Below, one piece after another: positions 27,502 to 35,909 of a stretch of 36,695 nt of DNA (the stretch's first letter is position 1; the number at the start of each line of letters is the position of its first letter). The notes under the pieces were generated by a model that had not been told where the DNA came from, searched no databases, and saw nothing but the letters and a program-made list of their open reading frames with translations. This stretch comes from Myxococcota bacterium (GTDB lineage Bacteria > Myxococcota_A > UBA9160 > SZUA-336). Made by a program: the position numbers and the translations under genes. The stretch covers positions 1 to 36,695 of the forward strand of contig DATKAO010000105.1 in the NCBI GenBank assembly GCA_035498015.1, given 5' to 3'.

Positions 27502-28275
27502 TCAGCGCAGGACGTCGGCCATGGCGTACACGCCGGGTGGGCGGCCCACGAGCCAGCGCGCGGCGCGCAGGGCGCCGGCCGCGAAATTGTCCCGCGACAG
27601 GGCCCGGTGCGAGAGCTCGATGCGCTCGCCGGGGCCGGCGAAGTACACGGTGTGCTCGCCGACCGAGTCACCGAGGCGGAGTGACTGGAGCCCGATCGCG
27701 CTCGGGTCGCGCTTGCCGGTGATGCCCTCGCGCGCGAACACGGCCACCTGCGAGAGATCCTGCCCGCGCACCTCGGCGGCGCGCCGCGCCAGCCCGAGCG
27801 CGGTTCCGCTGGGCGCGTCGACCTTCTGGTCGTGGTGCATCTCGAGCACGTCGATCTCGTAGCCCGCCAGGCGGCGCGTGGCCTCGGCGACCAGGTCGGC
27901 AAGCACCGCTGCGCCGATCGAGAAGTTCGCGCCGCGCACCAGGGCGATGCGTTCCGCGGCACGCGCGATGCGCGCCTCGCCCTCGGCTTCGATGCCGGTC
28001 GTGCCGATCACGGCGGGCAGGCCGCGTGACTCCCAGACCTCGAGCAGCGCGAGCGTCGAGGCCGGGCTCGAGAAGTCCACCGCCACGTCGGCCTGCGCGG
28101 CAGCGGCACGCGCGTCGGAGGTGAGCTTCACGCCGGGCGCGAGCTCGGCGCCGAGCTGCGGGTGACCCGCGCGCTCGAGCGCGGCGCCCAGGCGCAAGTC
28201 ACTCGACGCCGCGAGCGCCCGCAAGAGCCGCTCGCCCATGCGCCCCGCGGCGCCCACCACCAGCACGCGCGTCAT
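27502..28275 (-). CDS. dapB: 4-hydroxy-tetrahydrodipicolinate reductase
   Basis: DapB uses NAD(P)H to reduce the DapA product in the diaminopimelate/lysine pathway. The 257 residues include the N-terminal Rossmann motif VLVVGAAGRMG, VDFSSPAS, VIGTTGI, the catalytic EMHHDQKVDAPSGTAL (paired His and Lys) and the closing RDNFAAGALRAARWL. The ATG overlaps the dapA stop by 4 bases. It is the last gene of the argH-lptM-dapF-dapA-dapB operon. A much longer upstream extension of this frame is a shadow of dapA. Confidence 0.97.
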   Translation of the reverse strand: MTRVLVVGAAGRMGERLLRALAASSDLRLGAALERAGHPQLGAELAPGVKLTSDARAAAAQADVAVDFSSPASTLALLEVWESRGLPAVIGTTGIEAEGEARIARAAERIALVRGANFSIGAAVLADLVAEATRRLAGYEIDVLEMHHDQKVDAPSGTALGLARRAAEVRGQDLSQVAVFAREGITGKRDPSAIGLQSLRLGDSVGEHTVYFAGPGERIELSHRALSRDNFAAGALRAARWLVGRPPGVYAMADVLR

Positions 28276-29159
28276 GCGCGCGGCAGCTCGGCGAGCACGG
28301 CCTCGAGCCGCTCGCGGTTCGCCTTGGAGATCTCGGTCAGCGGCAGCCGGAGCGTCGGGCTCGGGATGCGGCCGAGGATGGCGAGCGCCGTCTTCACCGG
28401 GATCGGGTTCGATTCGACGAAGAGCGACTGAGTCACCGGCAGGAGCTCGTAGTGCAGCTTGCGCGCGCGCGCGTGGTCGCCGGCGGCGTGCGCGCGCACC
28501 AGCTCCGAGGCGCTGGCTGGAAGCACGTTCGACACGGTCGAGATCACGCCGCGCGCGCCGATCTCGAGCATGGGCAGCGTGAGCGCGTCGTCGCCCGAGA
28601 GCACGGCGAAAGCGGGCGCCACCCGGGCGATCGTCTCCGAGGTCGCGATCAGGTCCGCGCCGCACTCCTTCAGGCCCACGACTCCGGGCACGCGAGACAG
28701 CCGCGCGCTGGTCTCGGAATCGATGCGCGAGGCCGTGCGTCCCGGGACGTTGTAGATCAGGATCGGCAGCCGGCTCTCCGCGGCCACTGCGCGGTAGTGC
28801 TGGAAGATCCCCTCCTGGGTGGGCCGGTTGTAGTAGGGCGAGATCAGGAGCGCCGCGTCGGCGCCCGCCGCGCGCGCGGCCTGGCTGAGCTCGATCGCTT
28901 CGCGGGTGGAGTTCGAGCCCGCGCCCGCGATCACCGGCACGCGCTTGCGCGCGACCTGGACCACGTGCTTCACGACCCGCACGTGCTCCTCGTGCGAGAG
29001 CGTGGCCGCCTCGCCGGTGCTGCCGCACGGCACCAGCCCGTCGACGCCGCTCGCGATCTGCCATTCACACAGCTTGGCGAGTGACTCGAGGTCGAGCGAG
29101 CCGTCGCTCGCGAAGGGCGTCACGAGCGCGGTGTAGGTCCCCTGGAGCGTCAAGGCCAT
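28272..29159 (-). CDS. dapA: 4-hydroxy-tetrahydrodipicolinate synthase
   Basis: DapA condenses pyruvate with aspartate semialdehyde, the first step of the diaminopimelate branch. The 295 residues carry every marker: CGSTGE at 46-50, SPYYNRPTQEG, Tyr136 in IYNVPGR and the Schiff-base Lys164 in VGLKECG. This distinguishes it from the longer paralogue at 7172. It overlaps dapF by 10 bases and dapB by 4, so translation is probably coupled. Confidence 0.98.
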   Translation of the reverse strand: MALTLQGTYTALVTPFASDGSLDLESLAKLCEWQIASGVDGLVPCGSTGEAATLSHEEHVRVVKHVVQVARKRVPVIAGAGSNSTREAIELSQAARAAGADAALLISPYYNRPTQEGIFQHYRAVAAESRLPILIYNVPGRTASRIDSETSARLSRVPGVVGLKECGADLIATSETIARVAPAFAVLSGDDALTLPMLEIGARGVISTVSNVLPASASELVRAHAAGDHARARKLHYELLPVTQSLFVESNPIPVKTALAILGRIPSPTLRLPLTEISKANRERLEAVLAELPRA

Positions 29160-29995
29160 GTGAGCTCTCCGTCGAAAACGTGGGCGGCCGGGCCGGTCAT
29201 GTACACGGGGCCGTCGTCGGCGGGCCAGCGGATGCGCAGCACGCCGCCGCGCAGCCGGATCGAAACGTCGCGCGAGGCTCGGCCCGACAGCACCGCCGCC
29301 ACACCCGTGGCGCAGGCGCCGCTGCCGCAGGCCAGCGTCTCCCCCGAGCCGCGCTCCCAGGTGCGCTGCACGAGCTCGCCCGGGCCGCGCACGGCCACGA
29401 ACTCCACGTTCACGCGCTCGGGGAAGGCTTCGTGGCGCTCGATGCGCGGGCCCAGGCGAGTCACCGGGAACTCCTCGGGGTCGTCCACGAACACCACGCA
29501 GTGCGGGTTGCCCATGGAGAGCGTGGTGACCCGCAGGCGCTCGCCGTCGACCTCGAGCGGAACGTCGACCAGCGGCGGCCGGCCCGTGAGCCGGGTCGGG
29601 ATCTTCTCGGGCTCGAACACCGGCCGGGTCATCTCGACCTCGACCTGGTCGTCGCCGAGCCAGCGCGGCGTCACCACGCCGGCCAGCGTCTCGACCCGGA
29701 TGCGGTCAGCGCCCGTGAGTCCCTTGTCGCGCACATACTTGGTGAAGGCGCGGATGCCGTTCGCGCACATCTCGGCCTGGCTGCCGTCGGCGTTGCGGAT
29801 CGCCATGGCGAAGTCGGCCTCGCGCGAGGGCCGCACGAGCAGGAGCTGGTCGCCGCCGACGCCGAGCCGGCGGTCGAGCGCGAAGCGCGCGAAGGCGGCC
29901 CAATCCGAGACCGGGTCACCCGCGAGACAGTCCACGATCACGAGGTCGTTCCCGGCCCCGTGCATCTTGGAGAACGGGATGCGCCGGCCGCTCAC
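29150..29995 (-). CDS. dapF: Diaminopimelate epimerase
   Basis: DapF converts LL- to meso-diaminopimelate for peptidoglycan and lysine. The 281 residues contain FSKMHGAGNDLVIVD, the first catalytic cysteine Cys77 in MCANGIRAF, the second in TLACGSGACATG, and the NPHCVVFVDD block. The gene overlaps lptM by 4 bases upstream and dapA by 10 bases downstream, within one tightly packed minus-strand operon. Confidence 0.98.
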   Translation of the reverse strand: MSGRRIPFSKMHGAGNDLVIVDCLAGDPVSDWAAFARFALDRRLGVGGDQLLLVRPSREADFAMAIRNADGSQAEMCANGIRAFTKYVRDKGLTGADRIRVETLAGVVTPRWLGDDQVEVEMTRPVFEPEKIPTRLTGRPPLVDVPLEVDGERLRVTTLSMGNPHCVVFVDDPEEFPVTRLGPRIERHEAFPERVNVEFVAVRGPGELVQRTWERGSGETLACGSGACATGVAAVLSGRASRDVSIRLRGGVLRIRWPADDGPVYMTGPAAHVFDGELTWP

Positions 29996-30186
29996 CGCGG
30001 GCCCTCCGTCTCGGGCTCCGGCGCGGGCGCCGGGGCTTTCGGCGCGGCGGGGGCGTTGGGGTCGCTCGGCGTGGCCCCGGGCTTCTTCTCCGCCGTGTCG
30101 CTGGTGCGGACCGGCGGGCCGTAGTGACCGCAGGCGGCGCAGATCAAAAGCGCGGCGGCCAGACCGGCGAGCAGCGCGCGAGTCAT
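29992..30186 (-). CDS. lptM: LptM/YifL-like small lipoprotein
   Basis: A 64-residue lipoprotein with signal MTRALLAGLAAALLICAAC and mature start CGHYGPPV, like the CGxKGPL start of LptM (YifL), which helps mature the LPS translocon LptD/LptE in enterobacteria. The rest is a Pro/Ala-rich tail, also typical. Its place between argH and dapF matches yifL beside dapF in E. coli and argH-lptM pairs elsewhere. It overlaps both neighbours by 4 bases. The functional assignment rests on this pattern and synteny, not on a long alignment. Confidence 0.8.
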   Translation of the reverse strand: MTRALLAGLAAALLICAACGHYGPPVRTSDTAEKKPGATPSDPNAPAAPKAPAPAPEPETEGPR

Positions 30187-31613
30187 CTGCCCACCTCGGC
30201 GCGCGTGCGCGCGAGCTCCGCGCGCGCCGCCGCCAGCGCCGCCTCGACCTGCGGGCGCGAGGGCGAGCCGTGCGCGCGACGCGCTTCGAGCGAGCGCTCG
30301 ACCGAGAAGAACTCGGCCGGCGACACGTCGAGCGCGGGGTGGAACGAGCGCAGCGTCTCGTTGGAGAGCTCGGCCAGGGTGACTCCGTCGGCCAGCGCCC
30401 GCGCGACCACGCGCCCGACCACGCCGTGCGCTTCGCGGAACGGCACGCCGCGCTGCACCAGGTGGTCGGCCAGGTCGGTTGCGATCAGCATCGGGTCCGA
30501 GGCGGCGCGGGCCATCGCGTCCCGGTTCACGCGCAGGGTCGCGATCGCGCCCGCGAGCACGCGCAGACAGTCGCGCGTGGTCTCGACGGCGTCGATCGCC
30601 GGCTCCTTGTCCTCCTGCATGTCGCGGTTGTAGGACAACGGGAGCCCCTTGAGAGTCACCAGCAGACTCACGAGGTCGCCCACCACGCGGCCCGTCTTGC
30701 CGCGCACCAGCTCCGCGGCGTCGGGGTTCTTCTTCTGCGGCATGAGGCTCGAGCCGGTTGCGAACGCGTCGTCGAGCTCCACGAAGCCGAACTCGGTCGT
30801 GCTCCAGAGCACGAGCTCCTCGCACAGCCGCGACAGGTGCACCATCGCGATCGCGAGCGCCGACAGGAGCTCGAGCGCCGCGTCGCGCGCCGAGACGGCG
30901 TCGAGGCTGTTGCGCGCGGGACCCGCGAAGCCGAGCTCGCGCGCCGTGCTCTCCCGCTCGATCGGCAGCGTGCTGCCCGCCAGCGCCCCCGCGCCCAGAG
31001 GCGAGTGAGTCATGCGCGCGCACGCGTCGCGCAGGCGGCCGTCGTCGCGCGCGAGCGCCTCGGCGTGGGCCAGCCAGTGGTGCGCGAGCCGGATCGGCTG
31101 CGCGCGCTGCAGGTGAGTGTAGCCGGGGAGCACGACGTCGATCTCGCGCCCGGCGCGGTCGAGGAGCGCCGCCCGCAGCTCGGCCAGCGCCCCGCGCAGC
31201 TCGCCGCCGCTCGCGCGCAGCCAGAGCAGGAAGTCGGTCGCGATCTGGTCGTTCCGGCTGCGGCCGGTGTGCAGCTTGCCCGCCACCGCGCCCACCAGCT
31301 CGAACAGCCGCCGCTCGACGTTGGTGTGCACGTCTTCCAGCGCGGGGTCGAGCGTGAAGGTGCCGGCCTCGAGCTCCTGCCCGACCTGCTCCAGACCCTT
31401 CACCAGCTGCTCGGCCTCGTCGTCCGAGACGATCCCCTGGCGCCCGAGCATGCGCGCGTGGGCGATGCTGCCGCGGATGTCCTCGCGGAACAGCTTCCCG
31501 TCGACGTGGACCGAGGAGGAGAAGCGCTCCATGCCGGCGTCGGTCGACTTGGTGAAGCGGCCGCCCCAGGTCTTCTGGCCGGTCTCTGGCGTCTTGCGCT
31601 TCTTGTCGGCCAT
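30183..31613 (-). CDS. argH: Argininosuccinate lyase
   Basis: ArgH splits argininosuccinate into arginine and fumarate. The 476 residues include WGGRFTKSTD near the start, DVHTNVERRL, KLHTGRSRNDQ, PGYTHLQRAQP and the fumarase-superfamily signature GSSLMPQKKNPD. A GAGGTGA ribosome-binding site sits just before the ATG. It heads the argH-lptM-dapF-dapA-dapB operon, whose promoter must lie in the 80 bases separating it from the divergent penicillin-binding protein gene. Confidence 0.98.
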   Translation of the reverse strand: MADKKRKTPETGQKTWGGRFTKSTDAGMERFSSSVHVDGKLFREDIRGSIAHARMLGRQGIVSDDEAEQLVKGLEQVGQELEAGTFTLDPALEDVHTNVERRLFELVGAVAGKLHTGRSRNDQIATDFLLWLRASGGELRGALAELRAALLDRAGREIDVVLPGYTHLQRAQPIRLAHHWLAHAEALARDDGRLRDACARMTHSPLGAGALAGSTLPIERESTARELGFAGPARNSLDAVSARDAALELLSALAIAMVHLSRLCEELVLWSTTEFGFVELDDAFATGSSLMPQKKNPDAAELVRGKTGRVVGDLVSLLVTLKGLPLSYNRDMQEDKEPAIDAVETTRDCLRVLAGAIATLRVNRDAMARAASDPMLIATDLADHLVQRGVPFREAHGVVGRVVARALADGVTLAELSNETLRSFHPALDVSPAEFFSVERSLEARRAHGSPSRPQVEAALAAARAELARTRAEVGR

Positions 31614-31679
31614 GGCTCACCTCGGGCGGGTTTCGAGGATGCCGGGAACTCCGGGGGTGCCGCAAGGACCGGTGGCTTC

Positions 31680-31685
31680 TACCCT
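31680..31685 (+). promoter_or_regulatory. TANNNT -10-like hexamer before the PBP gene
   Basis: TACCCT lies 8 bases before the GTG of the penicillin-binding protein gene, inside the 80-base divergent region shared with argH. There is no Shine-Dalgarno sequence before the GTG and no convincing -35. The layout resembles the other leaderless-type starts here. Confidence 0.3.
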
Positions 31686-31693
31686 TCCCTGCC

Positions 31694-34081
31694 GTGCTCC
31701 CGCCACCCGACGCCTGGCTGCGCAACCCCAAGGCAAGGCTCCGCGTTCTGGTCGCGGTCCTGCTCGGCGTCCTCATGCTGGTGGGCGTCCTGGCCGCGGG
31801 CGCGGTGTCTCGCCTGGAGGAGCGGGTCGAGGCGCGCTTCCGCGGGCAGCTGTTCGCGCTGCCCTCGCGGGTCTACGCGCGGCCGGTGTCCCTGCACACC
31901 GGGCTCGACCTCGAGCGCATCCGGCTGCGCGCCCGGCTGGAGCGCATGGGCTACGTCAAGGCGGTCGGCGCGCACCCCGAGCTGCGCGCGGGTCAGTACG
32001 CGTGGCGGCCCGGTGAGCTCGACATCTTCCGCCGCGCCTCGAACCTGCCCAGTCACCCCTCGCCCGAGCGGCTGATCCGCCTGCGCCTGGACGGCTCGCG
32101 CATCAGCGCGGTGCGCGACGCCGCCGACGACCTGTTGCCTTCGGAGGAGCTCGAGCCCGAGATCATCGCGCAGTTCCACGGCGCCGAGCGCGCGGACCGG
32201 CGCCTGGTCGCCCTGGCCGACGTCCCGCCGATCCTGGTCGAGGCGATCATCGCGATCGAGGACCAGTCGTTCTACGAGCACCACGGCATCCAGCCCTGGC
32301 GCATCGCCGGCGCGTTCGTCGCAAACCTGCGCGCGGGCAAGCTCGTGCAGGGCGGCAGCACGCTGACGCAGCAGCTGGTGAAGAACTTCTATCTCACGCG
32401 CGAGCGCACGCTGGGCCGCAAGCTCACCGAGGTGGCGATGGCGCTGATCCTCGAGCGCAACCACACCAAGCAGGAGATCCTCGAGGCGTATCTCAACGAG
32501 GTCTACATGGGCCAGCGCGGCTCGGTCGCCATCCACGGCATGGGCGAGGCCGCGAATCACTACTTCGGCAAGCCGGTGAGTGACTTGAACCTGCCGGAGG
32601 CGGCGCTGCTCGCGGGGCTGATCAAGGGCCCCAACCTGTACTCGCCGTACCGCAGCCCCGACGCCGCGCGCAAGCGGCGCGACCTGGTGCTCACCGCGCT
32701 TCGCGAGCAGGACAAGATCACGCGCGACGCCTACGAGAGCGCGCTGGTCGCCGACCTGGGCGTGCGCGACGTGGTGGCCGACGAGAATCTCGCGCCGTAC
32801 TACGTGGAGGAGCTGTCCGAGGAGCTCACCGACCGCTACGGCGACGAGATCCTGCAGAGCGCGGGCATGTCGATCTACTCGACGCTCGACGCCGAGCTGC
32901 AGCGCGCCGCGAACGAGGCCGTGACTCGCCAGCTCGCGCGGCTCGAGAAGGGCTACCCGGCGCTGCGCCGCAAGGAGTCACCGCTGCAGGCGGCCGTGGT
33001 GGCGCTGAAGCCGCAGACCGGCGAGATCCTCGCGCTGGTCGGGGGGCGCGACTACGGCAAGAGCCAGTTCAACCGCGCCGTGCAGGCACACCGCCAGCCG
33101 GGCAGCGTGTTCAAGCCGATCGTGCTGCTCACGGCCGTGGGCCGCGCGGCGGGCCCGCCGGCGTTCACGCTGGTCTCGAAGCTCGAGGACGAGCCGCTGA
33201 CCTACGCGCAGCCGAGCGGGATCTGGCAGCCGGTGAACTACGACGGCGAGTACCGCGGCACGGTCACGGTCCGGCAGGCGATCGAGCAGTCACTGAACGT
33301 GCCCGTCGCGCGCCTGGGCCTGGCGATCGGACCCGAGAGGGTCGTGGCCACGGCGCGCCAGCTCGGCATCGAGAGCCCGCTCCAGCCCGTGCCCAGCGTG
33401 GCGCTGGGCGCGTTCGAAGTCACCATGCTCGAGGCCGCGCGCGTCTACGCCGTGTTCGCATCGGGCGGGCTGCGGCCCGAGCTGCGCTCCTACACGCAGG
33501 TGGTGCAGGCCGACGGCCGCGTGCTCGAGCAGCGCACGCTCGACGCGCCGCGCGTGTTCGACCCGGCCGACGTGTATCTCGTGACCTCGGCGCTCGAGGG
33601 CGTGGTCGACCGCGGCACGGGCGCGCCGCTGCGCGCGCTCGGCTTCCGCGGCGACATCGCGGGCAAGACCGGCACCAGCTCCGACTACCGCGACGCGTGG
33701 TTCATCGGCTACACGCCCGAGATCGTGATCGCGGTCTGGGTCGGCTTCGACGACGGCGCCAGCGTGAAGGTGACGGGCGCCACCGCCGCGCTGCCGATCT
33801 TCGCCGACGTGCTCGAGGTGGCGCGCGGCAAGGGCGAGGCCGAGGAGTTCACGGTGCCCACCGGCGTCGAGCTGGTCGACGTGGACCGCGACTCCGGCCT
33901 GCGCGCGGGCTTCGGCTGCGGCGGCGATCCCGAGGTCTTCCTGCGCGGTACGGCGCCGGCGCAGGGCTGTGGCATCTTCGACTTCGCCAAGCGGTCCGAG
34001 CCGCCGCCCGACCAGCGGGCGGGAGCCGAGCCGCCCAAGCGCAACGTCTTCCAGCGCCTGTTCGGGTGGATCGGGCGATGA
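31694..34081 (+). CDS. Class A penicillin-binding protein, PBP1b type
   Basis: A 795-residue bifunctional peptidoglycan synthase. One membrane helix (residues 17-38) is followed by a UB2H-like domain (about 60-150), the docking site for LpoB in PBP1b. The GT51 glycosyltransferase domain (about 165-340) has catalytic Glu189 (AIEDQSFYEHHGI) and QGGSTLTQQLVKN. The transpeptidase domain (about 430-715) has SVFK with nucleophile Ser471, SLN at 533-535 and KTG at 658-660. The tail has two cysteines (CGCG-like GCGGD and GCG) of unknown role. The start is GTG. lspA follows after 39 bases. Confidence 0.95.
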   Translation: MLPPPDAWLRNPKARLRVLVAVLLGVLMLVGVLAAGAVSRLEERVEARFRGQLFALPSRVYARPVSLHTGLDLERIRLRARLERMGYVKAVGAHPELRAGQYAWRPGELDIFRRASNLPSHPSPERLIRLRLDGSRISAVRDAADDLLPSEELEPEIIAQFHGAERADRRLVALADVPPILVEAIIAIEDQSFYEHHGIQPWRIAGAFVANLRAGKLVQGGSTLTQQLVKNFYLTRERTLGRKLTEVAMALILERNHTKQEILEAYLNEVYMGQRGSVAIHGMGEAANHYFGKPVSDLNLPEAALLAGLIKGPNLYSPYRSPDAARKRRDLVLTALREQDKITRDAYESALVADLGVRDVVADENLAPYYVEELSEELTDRYGDEILQSAGMSIYSTLDAELQRAANEAVTRQLARLEKGYPALRRKESPLQAAVVALKPQTGEILALVGGRDYGKSQFNRAVQAHRQPGSVFKPIVLLTAVGRAAGPPAFTLVSKLEDEPLTYAQPSGIWQPVNYDGEYRGTVTVRQAIEQSLNVPVARLGLAIGPERVVATARQLGIESPLQPVPSVALGAFEVTMLEAARVYAVFASGGLRPELRSYTQVVQADGRVLEQRTLDAPRVFDPADVYLVTSALEGVVDRGTGAPLRALGFRGDIAGKTGTSSDYRDAWFIGYTPEIVIAVWVGFDDGASVKVTGATAALPIFADVLEVARGKGEAEEFTVPTGVELVDVDRDSGLRAGFGCGGDPEVFLRGTAPAQGCGIFDFAKRSEPPPDQRAGAEPPKRNVFQRLFGWIGR

Positions 34082-34120
34082 GCGAAGGCCGGTGAGGTTC
34101 AGGCTGGTGTTGAGGCGCGG

Positions 34121-34639
34121 ATGAGTCCCAAGCTCCGGACCCTGTTGATCCTGATCGCGGTCATCGTGCCGCTGGACCAGCTCACCAAGTACCTCGTGGT
34201 GACCCACGTGCCCTACGGCGGCTACGCCGTGCCGTTCGCGGCGCTCGAGGGCTTCTTCCACATCACTCACTCGCGCAACCCGGGCGCCGCGCTCGGGCTC
34301 GCGCAGAACGTGCACGTGTACTTCTTCGTGGCGCTGACCGGCGTGGCGCTGCTCTTGATCGGCTCGTTCTTCCGCCGCATCGACGCCGCCGACCGGCTGT
34401 CGGCCGTCTCGCTGGGGCTGATCGTGTCGGGGGCGCTGGGCAACATGCTGGACCGCATCGTGCGCGGCGAGGTGATCGACTTCCTGCAGTTCAACCTCGG
34501 CCTGTTCATCTTCCCCGACTTCAACGTCGCCGACAGCGCGATCGTGATCGGCGTGTGTCTGCTCCTGCTCGACGTGGTGACTCAGGAGACCGAGAGCGGG
34601 GTCGTCCCCAAGGGCGCGCCCGAAGAGCGCGACGGCTGA
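34121..34639 (+). CDS. lspA: Lipoprotein signal peptidase (signal peptidase II)
   Basis: LspA cleaves lipoprotein signal peptides after lipidation in the inner membrane. The 172 residues have four membrane helices, LDQLTKYLV, the SRNPGAALGL motif, and the catalytic aspartates Asp120 (GEVIDF) and Asp138 (FNVADSAI). This enzyme would process the many lipoproteins encoded here. Its stop lies within a CTGA where folK appears to begin, suggesting translational coupling. Confidence 0.97.
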   Translation: MSPKLRTLLILIAVIVPLDQLTKYLVVTHVPYGGYAVPFAALEGFFHITHSRNPGAALGLAQNVHVYFFVALTGVALLLIGSFFRRIDAADRLSAVSLGLIVSGALGNMLDRIVRGEVIDFLQFNLGLFIFPDFNVADSAIVIGVCLLLLDVVTQETESGVVPKGAPEERDG

Positions 34640-35154
34640 GCCCTCCGCACGCGCAGCGTGCGTTCATCGGGATCGGATCGAATCTGGGCGATCCGCGGCG
34701 CGAGGTGCTGCGCGCGATCCGGGAGCTCGAGAAGTGGGGTACGGCGCGCGTCTCGTCGCTCTGGCGCACCGAGCCCGCCGGCGGCGACCCCGGTCAGTCC
34801 TGGTACGTGAACGCCGTGGTCGAGCTCGCGCTCGGTGGCGACCCGTTCGCGTGCCTGGCGCGCCTGCGCGCGCTCGAGCGCGCTGCCGGCCGGCCCGACG
34901 CGCGGCCCCGCTTCGCCCCGCGCGCGCTCGACCTCGATCTCCTGCTGTTCGGCGACGCCGTGGTCCGGAGCCCGGAGCTCAGCGTTCCCCACCCGGGTCT
35001 CACCCGGCGCCGCTTCGTGCTCGCCCCGCTCGCCGAGCTCGCGCCCGAGCTCGTGCCGCCGGGCGAAACCCGCAGTATTGCCGCCTTGTTGCAGAGCCTT
35101 GACGATCCGGGGCGAGTCGAGAACCTTGGCCCGGCAACGGAGGGCGCGACATGA
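34636..35154 (+). CDS. folK: HPPK (2-amino-4-hydroxy-6-hydroxymethyldihydropteridine pyrophosphokinase)
   Basis: FolK transfers pyrophosphate to the pterin in folate synthesis. Markers are [16 protein letters not shown] at the N-terminus, [38 protein letters not shown] with the catalytic aspartates, and [21 protein letters not shown]. The start is odd: no ATG, GTG or TTG lies near the first family residue. The nearest standard start is GTG at 34555, which would overlap lspA by 85 bases and add 27 mostly Arg/Gly-rich residues. I propose CTG at 34636, which overlaps the lspA stop as CTGA, like the ATGA and GTGA overlaps elsewhere. The end overlaps transaldolase by 4 bases. Confidence 0.92.
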   Translation: MSPPHAQRAFIGIGSNLGDPRREVLRAIRELEKWGTARVSSLWRTEPAGGDPGQSWYVNAVVELALGGDPFACLARLRALERAAGRPDARPRFAPRALDLDLLLFGDAVVRSPELSVPHPGLTRRRFVLAPLAELAPELVPPGETRSIAALLQSLDDPGRVENLGPATEGAT

Positions 35155-35801
35155 AGTTCTTCCTCGATACCGCCAGCGTGAAGGACATCCGCGAGGGTGT
35201 GGCGCTCGGATTGTGCGACGGCGTCACGACCAACCCCACGCTCCTGTCGAAGGAGAAGGGCGACCCGCGCGAAGTCGTGCGCGAGATCACCAAGATCTGC
35301 GACGGCCCGATCAGCGCCGAGGTCGTGTCACTCGACTCCGAGGGCATGGTCCGCGAGGGCCTCGAGTGGCGGAAGGTCGCCTCGAACATCGTCGTGAAGA
35401 TCCCCATGACGACCGAGGGCCTGAAGGCGATCCGGATTCTCTCGAGTCAGGAGATTCCGACCAACTGCACGCTGGTCTTCTCGCCGATCCAGGCGCTCAT
35501 GGCCGCGAAGGCCGGCGCGACTTACGTCTCGCCGTTCGTGGGCCGGCTCGACGACATCCAGCCCGAGTCGGGCATGGCGGTCATCGCGCAGATCGTCGAG
35601 ATCTTCGAGAACTACGACATCGCGACCGAGGTCCTGGTCGCCTCGATCCGCAACACACAGCACGTGATCGAGTCCGCGCGGCTCGGCGCCGACATCGCCA
35701 CGATGCCGCCCGCGGTCCTGTTCGGCCTGGCCAAGCACCCGCTCACCGACAAGGGCATCGAGCAGTTCCTGGCCGACTGGGAGAAGGTCAAGAACCGCTA
35801 G
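35151..35801 (+). CDS. Transaldolase, small TalC/fructose-6-phosphate aldolase-like type
   Basis: A 216-residue member of the small transaldolase subfamily, which moves dihydroxyacetone units between sugar phosphates or cleaves fructose 6-phosphate. [16 protein letters not shown], the [11 protein letters not shown] block, Schiff-base Lys83 in [38 protein letters not shown] and the final [14 protein letters not shown] are all present. Length alone cannot tell TalC from Fsa. The ATG overlaps the folK stop (ATGA). Confidence 0.95.
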   Translation: MKFFLDTASVKDIREGVALGLCDGVTTNPTLLSKEKGDPREVVREITKICDGPISAEVVSLDSEGMVREGLEWRKVASNIVVKIPMTTEGLKAIRILSSQEIPTNCTLVFSPIQALMAAKAGATYVSPFVGRLDDIQPESGMAVIAQIVEIFENYDIATEVLVASIRNTQHVIESARLGADIATMPPAVLFGLAKHPLTDKGIEQFLADWEKVKNR

Positions 35802-35815
35802 TCCCGAGAGTCAGG

Positions 35816-35834
35816 CTCCCGGGCCTGCCGGGGG
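35816..35834 (+). terminator. Possible hairpin after the transaldolase gene
   Basis: CTCCCGG (35816-35822) pairs with CCGGGGG (35828-35834), including one G-U pair, around a 5-base loop. It starts 14 bases after the stop. No T-run follows, so the terminator call is weak. A second 7-bp hairpin (GCGTGGG/CCCACGC) lies at 35868-35888, nearer the malic enzyme start. Confidence 0.35.
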
Positions 35835-35909
35835 CGGCGTGGTATCCTCGTCGCCCCCCTTGGCCAAGCGTGGGTAGGGTTCCCACGCGCTCAGCGGATA
35901 GGACTGCGC

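Noticed and set aside
29160..32075. Plus-strand frame of 971 codons running opposite dapF, lptM and argH into the PBP gene
   Set aside because: It spans several clearly coding genes on the other strand or frame and has low-complexity Arg/Ala/Ser composition without motifs.
34555..34635. N-terminal extension of FolK from GTG 34555
   Set aside because: The 27 residues are Arg/Gly-rich, typical of out-of-frame lspA translation, and precede the normal family start. I keep it only as an alternative start.
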